From Nissolia schottii (taxonomy: Eukaryota > Streptophyta > Magnoliopsida > Fabales > Fabaceae), in assembly GCA_003254905.1 (NCBI GenBank), contig QANU01014419.1:5771-69770 (forward strand): DNA of 64,000 nucleotides, read 5' to 3'. The position numbers and the translations under genes are program-made. Of the stretch, positions 58,683-64,000 are shown in pieces (position 1 is the stretch's first letter; each line of letters begins with the position of its first letter). The notes below the pieces were generated by a model. It saw nothing but the letters and a program-made list of their open reading frames with translations, made no database searches and had not been told where the DNA came from.

Positions 58683-59207
58683 GGTAGGACTATAGTATAA
58701 TTGTGACACCTAGAGATCTTTGAGTGGCGGAATCATAAATTGGAGCACAAATAATTAGTTACGCCCCCCAAAGGTTCCCACTAAGAACGTAATGTTCTCA
58801 CCCCCACTCATTTATGGTTCCAGGCGAAAGCGTACAACTCATCGACTAGAAGGAGACATGGGAAGACGATGAACGATGCACAGTGACTCAAAAGTGGTAG
58901 AAGAAGTGTTATATGCATTATAGCGAGAAACGTTTTGTATTATAGTTCAATGGTCTAGATAGACCAATGACTTTTATGTGAATTATGTGTAATATATATA
59001 TATATAGATACATCAGTGTGTAAATATGTGTTGGACCATGTACCTGTACTTGTTTATATATATATCATGTATTGAACTACTTCTCGCTTAAGTCTTTTGA
59101 GACGCTATTGTTAGTATACATATGTTCTCTTTGTACTGCGCATGAGTGTGAAATATTGATGAAAAAGAAAAGTTTTCACAACGGTCCAATATTTTCAAGT
59201 AAGAAAT

Positions 59208-59490
59208 ATTTTCAAGTGTAAAACTAGGGGTTAAAAGTAGCCCCAACCAAAGCAGATAACAACCTAGTGAGCATTGTTTGCGACGTACGCGTAAACAGTT
59301 AGTTAGGGTGTTACAAAAGAGATATAGTGTGAAGAAATAAAAAAATTTNATTTTCAAGTGTAAAACTAAGGGTTAAAAGTAGCCCCAACCAAAGCAAATA
59401 ACAACCTAGTGAGCATTGTTTGCGACGTACGCGTAAACAGTTAGTTAGGGTGTTACAAAAGAGATATAGTGTGAAGAAATAAAAAAATTT
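59208..59490. repeat. 141-bp duplication joined by a single N
   Basis: 59208-59348 is repeated at 59350-59490 with two or three changes, including the LTR end and the duplication aaaga. The N at 59349 marks a contig joint, so this is likely an artefact. Confidence 0.85.
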
Positions 59491-59628
59491 GTGTTCTAAT
59501 AAAATTGTTAAATTGGCAAAAAAAATGGTTTGAAAAAAAAATTACACCAAAAGTGGGGGAATGAATCTATCTATCTATTAATAACTATTTATTAATAATG
59601 AAAGTTGGATAATAATAATAATATATAA

Positions 59629-61684
59629 TCTATAATATATAAAAGCCAGGAACTCTTACCCGGGCCCACAATCAAATGGACACATGTCAACATGTCATGC
59701 AAAAGTTTCCTGCCCAATTCTTCCTCACCAAGGCCATCACGTGCGTCTTCCATCTCATATTCCTCCTCACACAGCTCTAATTGCTGTGAAACTACATTGG
59801 CCAAAAGCTCCCCTTTCCTTCCTGCCTCACAACAAATCTGAAACAACAATATCTAAACCAAAGCATCTGAAGCAACAATGTGCGTCTTCCCTCTCATATT
59901 CTTCCTCACATATCTTTTCTCTAACAACAATACAAACCTTTGTCAAATCTTTGCATTATTGTTTTTCAAATCTGATATTCCTCAAATTTTTCCATTGTTG
60001 TTTTTCTTCTTGCATATTCCTCAAGCAATCGCATATTCTATTCCTTGATATTGTCTTCCTTCATATTGCTATCAGGAAGCATGGAAGCATGGTTTTCTTG
60101 CCATGACTAACCCAACAAAACTCCCATGGTTGTTCAAGGTTTATATTACGCGACTATGGAGAGTGCCAAATGCAAACAACAAGGTTGACATTTTTGCACT
60201 GGAGATGATTTTTGTTAATGAGAAGGTAACTCTACCTTAAAGGCCATTTCTTTGTGAGTTGTTGCTAAAAACATATTTTTTGTCAGAACATATGCTGTAG
60301 GCTTTTTCCATCTATTATGTAATCCAAGAGTTTCATCTTGGTTGTCATGTTTCAGGGGGACCGGATGCATGCAACAGTTCCAAAAAATTCGGTAAACCAA
60401 TTCACTTCTACCCTTACTGAAGGGAGATTTTATGACATCCAAAAATTTGGTAAACCAATTCACTTCTACTCTTACTCAAGTTGTTCAACATATTTGTTTA
60501 ACTTTTTTGAGGATGCATGATAAACAAGGACAGCAAACATTTATCAATTGGTTAATTAGATCCTAGCTTTACATTAATTTGGATATAATTGTTTTCATGA
60601 TTTTTTGAATAATTTCTTGACGTGGAAAATTATATATATTAACAGATGTTGGCCCAAACATCTAAACGTTTAGATTTTATATTTATATATAAATTAATAA
60701 GAAAACTAATTTCTTTTTTATATCAATTTATAAATTTAAAATCAGTTTCTATTTTGCATAGTTAATAAGATATATTTAGAATTACATATCCGGTGAAAAT
60801 CAGAAATATATATTGTCCACTGCAGTACACGATCTAACATGTAGGTGAAATACTTGTTGTAGTAGTTTAGATTTTCGAAACTAATTCTGTTGTGGCAATC
60901 TATCACCATGAAGCCCACATAATAGACCCTCTACTTACAAGGTTTTAATGGCCACATAAACCAATCTTATCCTGTAGACAATTTCACCTACCTAACCCAC
61001 TGTGCACATCTGCCAACAGTTGGTCTACATACAATAGGAGCATGGCAGGTATTAAACTTAGTCAAACGAAGCTATAGCTAATGAAGATTGAATAGTTTGT
61101 TTAATGAATGACGTGATGTTGCACTGAGATATTATTTAATAAGGTGTAATGTAATCATTTTCTGACTATTATTTGCACATGGTTCCAATGCTTTGTAGTC
61201 TTTAGGTACACGTAGTGAATACCTACACATTATAAGAATAAACTAAAATAACAATTTACATCAATAAGGAATTTGAGACTAAACAATTATACACACTTAA
61301 AATATATATACTCAAAAATGTAGATGGAAACATTTATAAACTGCAAGAATAAATCCTAACTTTACATTAATTAATTGGGATGTAGTTGTTTTCATGATTT
61401 TTTCAGAATTTCCTGTCTTTTAGAAGTGTGTGTACACACACACACATATTAACTCCCTAATCCCGAAAAAGGTTTTTACATTTTTATTCTGCAGAGTTAA
61501 TAATATATATACTTAGAGATGGGATGGGTGAAAATCAGATTTGATTTACATATAAATATCCATTATCAATCTCCGTTAAGTATGTGTAGCTAATATATAA
61601 GCTCAAATTATTAATATACGCTGCTTCTTCATTTATTAATATATTTGATATACCCGCCGCGCATCGCGCATGTATAGAATCTAG
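59629..61684 (+). mobile_element. Helitron, about 2.06 kb, non-autonomous
   Basis: 5' end TCTATAATATATAAAAGCC preceded by A; 3' end GAATCTAG followed by T. Directly before the 3' end is a hairpin with TATAC/GTATA and GCGC/GCGC arms (61650-61675). A-T target, TC start, CTAG end and 3' hairpin are the Helitron hallmarks. It carries an RPA-like gene fragment but no Rep/helicase. Confidence 0.75.
60103..60449 (+). pseudogene. RPA70-like (OB-fold) gene fragment, two exons
   Basis: Exon 60103-60225 reads LPWLFKVYITRLWRVPN and FALEMIFVNEK, donor GTAAC; acceptor TTTCAG (60355), exon 60356-60449 reads GDRMHATVPKNSVNQF and LTEGRFYDIQKF, donor GTAAAC. This is the first OB-fold of replication protein A large-subunit-like proteins often carried by Helitrons. 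It stops after about 72 codons and lacks the rest of the protein. Confidence 0.7.
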
Positions 61685-61686
61685 TA

Positions 61687-63200
61687 TCTAGTATATAATA
61701 ATGAATGTTGGATAGCAAAACTTATAGTTGCACGTGATTATATACACGTGTCAACATTTCCCAATTCATTTTCCCACCCAACTTTTCTTCTGAAAGTTGA
61801 ACACATGAAGCACAAAGACTATATACTACTATATAAACATGTTGGAAACAATATCCCTCAATTTAAGGGAAAAGCATGATTGCGGTTACTATGTAACAAC
61901 AGTAAAATTTTGTGCTTTATTTGTAAAGGTTCTACAGTCAAGGGAAATCATATGCATCACGGTATAGTAGTATGCCACTGACTTTTACAGAAAATAGATG
62001 TGGATAGCCATAACAATAGCATTGGCACCAAATTCAGATTAGGGTCCAAATTTTAAATCTATTTTTTCATTTAGGGTTTAGGATAGATAAGCTTATATAT
62101 ACATACATACATATATATATATATGTAGGTAGAAAAACAAATGGTGAGGTGAGGTATCAAATTGTATTGTTGCATAGTCAAAGCATTGTATTAAGTAAGG
62201 TGAGGCTTATCATTTTGTTATACTCACCTACAGAGCTCATGTTATTGTTGTATTGATTTTTTCTGTACTATTATTGACTAATGATTTTTTATACTGAATC
62301 ACCACACAGGAATATATAAAACTCTTAGTTGGTGGCGTCCCAATATGATTGCATAAGCGCAATTAATCTGACAAAGTTACCTTGTTTGTTTAAGGTGTAT
62401 GTTACTCGGCTATGGGAAGTACCGAATAAAGATAACAAAATGGATATATTCTAACAGAAATGATATTTCAATATGAAAAGGTACTCCAATTTATCTATCA
62501 GTAAATCTATCTAACTTAACCGCCAAAGTAAATATTTTTACACAGGGAGATTGTATCCATGCATCCATTCCGAAAAACTTGGTCCAGAGTTTCAAGGGTT
62601 TGTTATGTGAAGGGAAGTTCTTTACTGTCCAAAATTTCATAGTTGGTGTTAATATAATAAGATGAAAATTGTGCAACACAAGTACAAGTTGACGTTCCTT
62701 AGAAGAGCTTATGTGAAACTTTTGGAGGGAGTTCCTTTCATCGCTAATCCATTCAATTTACAACCTATATTGAAGATCATTTCTGATCCAGATGTGAACA
62801 AGAATGGACTTTTTGGTAAGATTTTACTCATGTATTTTATCTTGGGGTCATGAACGAAATAAAATATTGTATGCACATTCTAAATTAAACTGAATAAAAT
62901 CAAATCAAACATATTGGAACACAGAACTATCTGTTATTGAGGTGCTAGTTATACACTTTTAACTTGCTGGAGTGAAACATTAATTTTAATACATATAAAT
63001 AAATGTAAACATCTCTATTCCTGCTATAGGTATACCATTTTCTTCGTTTCAATAATTTAATGTTGACATTAGATGTTTTGGGGGAGATTGTTGGTAAAGA
63101 AGAACCAAAACAAATGCTTACTAACAAAGGTGACACAAGTTAGTGAATGGTTGTATATCTTGAAGACTTAGAGTAAGCTTTTGTTTTCTTAACTAATTTG
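61687..63200 (+). mobile_element. Second Helitron-like unit, head-to-tail with the first
   Basis: Starts A-TCTAGTATATAATAATG two bases after the CTAG-T end of the first unit, and then shares its layout: 'cacgtgtcaacat' near the start versus 'cacatgtcaacat', followed by an RPA-like gene fragment. The 3' end was not found; a Copia LTR begins near 63224, so the unit may be truncated. Confidence 0.5.
62376..63128 (+). pseudogene. RPA70-like gene fragment, three exons
   Basis: Exon A (about 62376-62480) FKVYVTRLWEVPN with two stops; exon B (62546-62815) GDCIHASIPKNLVQSFKGLL, VQNFIVGV, a frameshift, HKYKLTFLRRAYVKLLEGVP; exon C (63073-63128) completes GAT across the junction and reads VLGEIVGKEEPKQML. 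Intron borders and phases (0, then 1) are kept although the frame is broken. The same family as 60103-60449, but reaching further. Confidence 0.68.
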
Positions 63201-63223
63201 ACGTATACAAGTTGTTGAAATCC

Positions 63224-63386
63224 ATGGTACCAGGAGAGAAAAGAGAGAAAATGAAACTGAATAGAATTGATAGAATGAAAGCTGTGTTGAATTACAAGTG
63301 ATGTAGCCTATATATAGGCTTATGTTGACAACTATCCATTAGCTAATCTACTCGCTAAACTAACTCATTACCATAACAACTATATC

Positions 63387-63440
<54 letters not shown>

Positions 63441-64000
63441 TAATACCCCCCGCAAGCTGGACCATGTGCACCAACATGTCCAGCTTGGAAACAATGATAC
63501 AAGTTAAAATCAAAGAACAACACAATGCTAATTGATTGAAGACCAGCAGCAACCACCGAAGTTCCTAGTTCCTGGAAGTCTTTGACTTTCACTGAAGCCC
63601 CTTCGACCTTCCTTCAATGTGAAGTCTTCGACTTTCACTAAGCCCCTTCGACCTTCCTCTAACGTCTCAACGACACCGATTGCAAATGGTCCCAACACAG
63701 AACAACTTAACCACACACTCGGCAGAAATAAACCCAAGATAAAAGCAAATACAAAGCCATATGGCTAATCAAATCAGAATTAAAGCCACACAAGGCTAAC
63801 AAAGCAGAAATTTGTCCAAACTAGTAATAACAGATCAAGTAATATCTCTCAACAGAATCTAAACCAAACTCAGGAAGAAACAATACTTGGGAGATCTAGA
63901 GTCCAATACCAATCACATAGCAAACACACCGTGCACATTCTGAATAAGAGTACCAAAACATAGCATAAAACTTCAAGAACTAGACCAATGATGCCGAATG
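63224..64000 (-). mobile_element. 3' end of a Copia-type element (LTR and internal edge)
   Basis: The minus strand reads a polypurine-like GCTTGCGGGGGG (about 63448-63459) followed by TATTAGAATATAT, an LTR start. The LTR extends to about 63224 (CTCTCCTGGTACCA) and includes a long (AT)n run (63390-63440) and tatatataggc. To the right is the internal 3' region, with CAAGCTGGACATG and a roughly 46-bp tandem duplication (63570-63660, 'gactttcactgaagcccc'). No pol domain could be read before the window ends. Confidence 0.6.

Larger units (their letters stand above)
52172..59315 (+). mobile_element. Tekay-like LTR, plus strand, TSD aaaga, interrupted
   Basis: Begins TGTAACATCCCGT, ends TTAGGGTGTTACA, with the perfect duplication aaaga (52167-52171 and 59316-59320). 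It has a sequence gap (52741-53307), a foreign segment ending near 53727, a TATA-like ctataaatac (53840), donor-like caggtgggtaaacc (54111-54124), the 190-bp-type repeat block (54360-54760), an array at 55040-55180, a nested minus-strand solo LTR (55457-58366), an (AAT)n run and the acceptor-like TTTATGGTTCCAG (58811-58823). No gag-pol, so a solo LTR. Confidence 0.88.

Overview
The window is plant nuclear DNA, most likely from a dicot and probably a legume. Evidence: chromovirus-type Ty3 retrotransposons with LTRs of about 3 kb, SIRE-type Copia LTRs, a TRIM, Helitrons with CTAG ends, hAT-like elements, L1-type LINE remnants, and one spliced plant gene. There are no bacterial features, rRNAs, tRNAs or CRISPR arrays. 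The legume call rests on remembered repeat types and is inference.

Layout. 1-36778 is a stack of nested, mostly dead LTR retrotransposons. A Tat-lineage Ty3 element (minus strand; pol pieces at 1321-2495 and 6854-8126) is split by an LTR at 2496-6853, which itself holds a Copia solo LTR (2948-4757, TSD gaatg). The only structurally complete element is a Tekay/Del-type chromovirus at 9824-24951 (minus strand, TSD atatt). It has both LTRs, a Met-tRNA primer site, a polypurine tract, and gag-PR-RT-RNaseH-IN-chromodomain broken by stops and frameshifts. Its 3' LTR holds a solo LTR of the same family in the opposite direction (13049-16324, TSD cgaca). 24952-36778 is a mosaic of related LTR pieces with several suspicious joins. 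Unsequenced gaps lie at 36779-37283 and 52741-53307.

The one clear host gene is at 39256-50826 (minus strand): a six-exon double-stranded-RNA-binding protein, closest to DRB4, with three dsRNA-binding domains. Its introns hold two LINE remnants, a small LTR, a hAT-like element (TSD ccaaaagt) and a second terminal-inverted-repeat element. One intron is predicted to be GC-AG. Upstream lie a TRIM (51250-52076), then a large LTR (52172-59315, TSD aaaga) interrupted by a minus-strand solo LTR (55457-58366, TSD gaaca). The right edge holds two head-to-tail Helitron-like units carrying RPA-like gene fragments (59629-61684 and 61687 to about 63200) and the 3' end of a Copia element.

The most unusual signals are in the LTRs. 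Divergent copies share (i) a U3 hairpin whose arms change in a compensating way, (ii) a conserved GC-rich palindromic box, (iii) an intron-like pair of splice sites followed, in one phase, by short often acidic reading frames, (iv) subfamily-specific tandem arrays inside that putative intron. In addition, unrelated LTR families carry arrays of different short palindromes (CGCTNAGCG, TAATCGATTA, CATTCGAATG). Single-N joins at 21824, 28260 and 59349 are followed by near-identical duplications and look like assembly artefacts.
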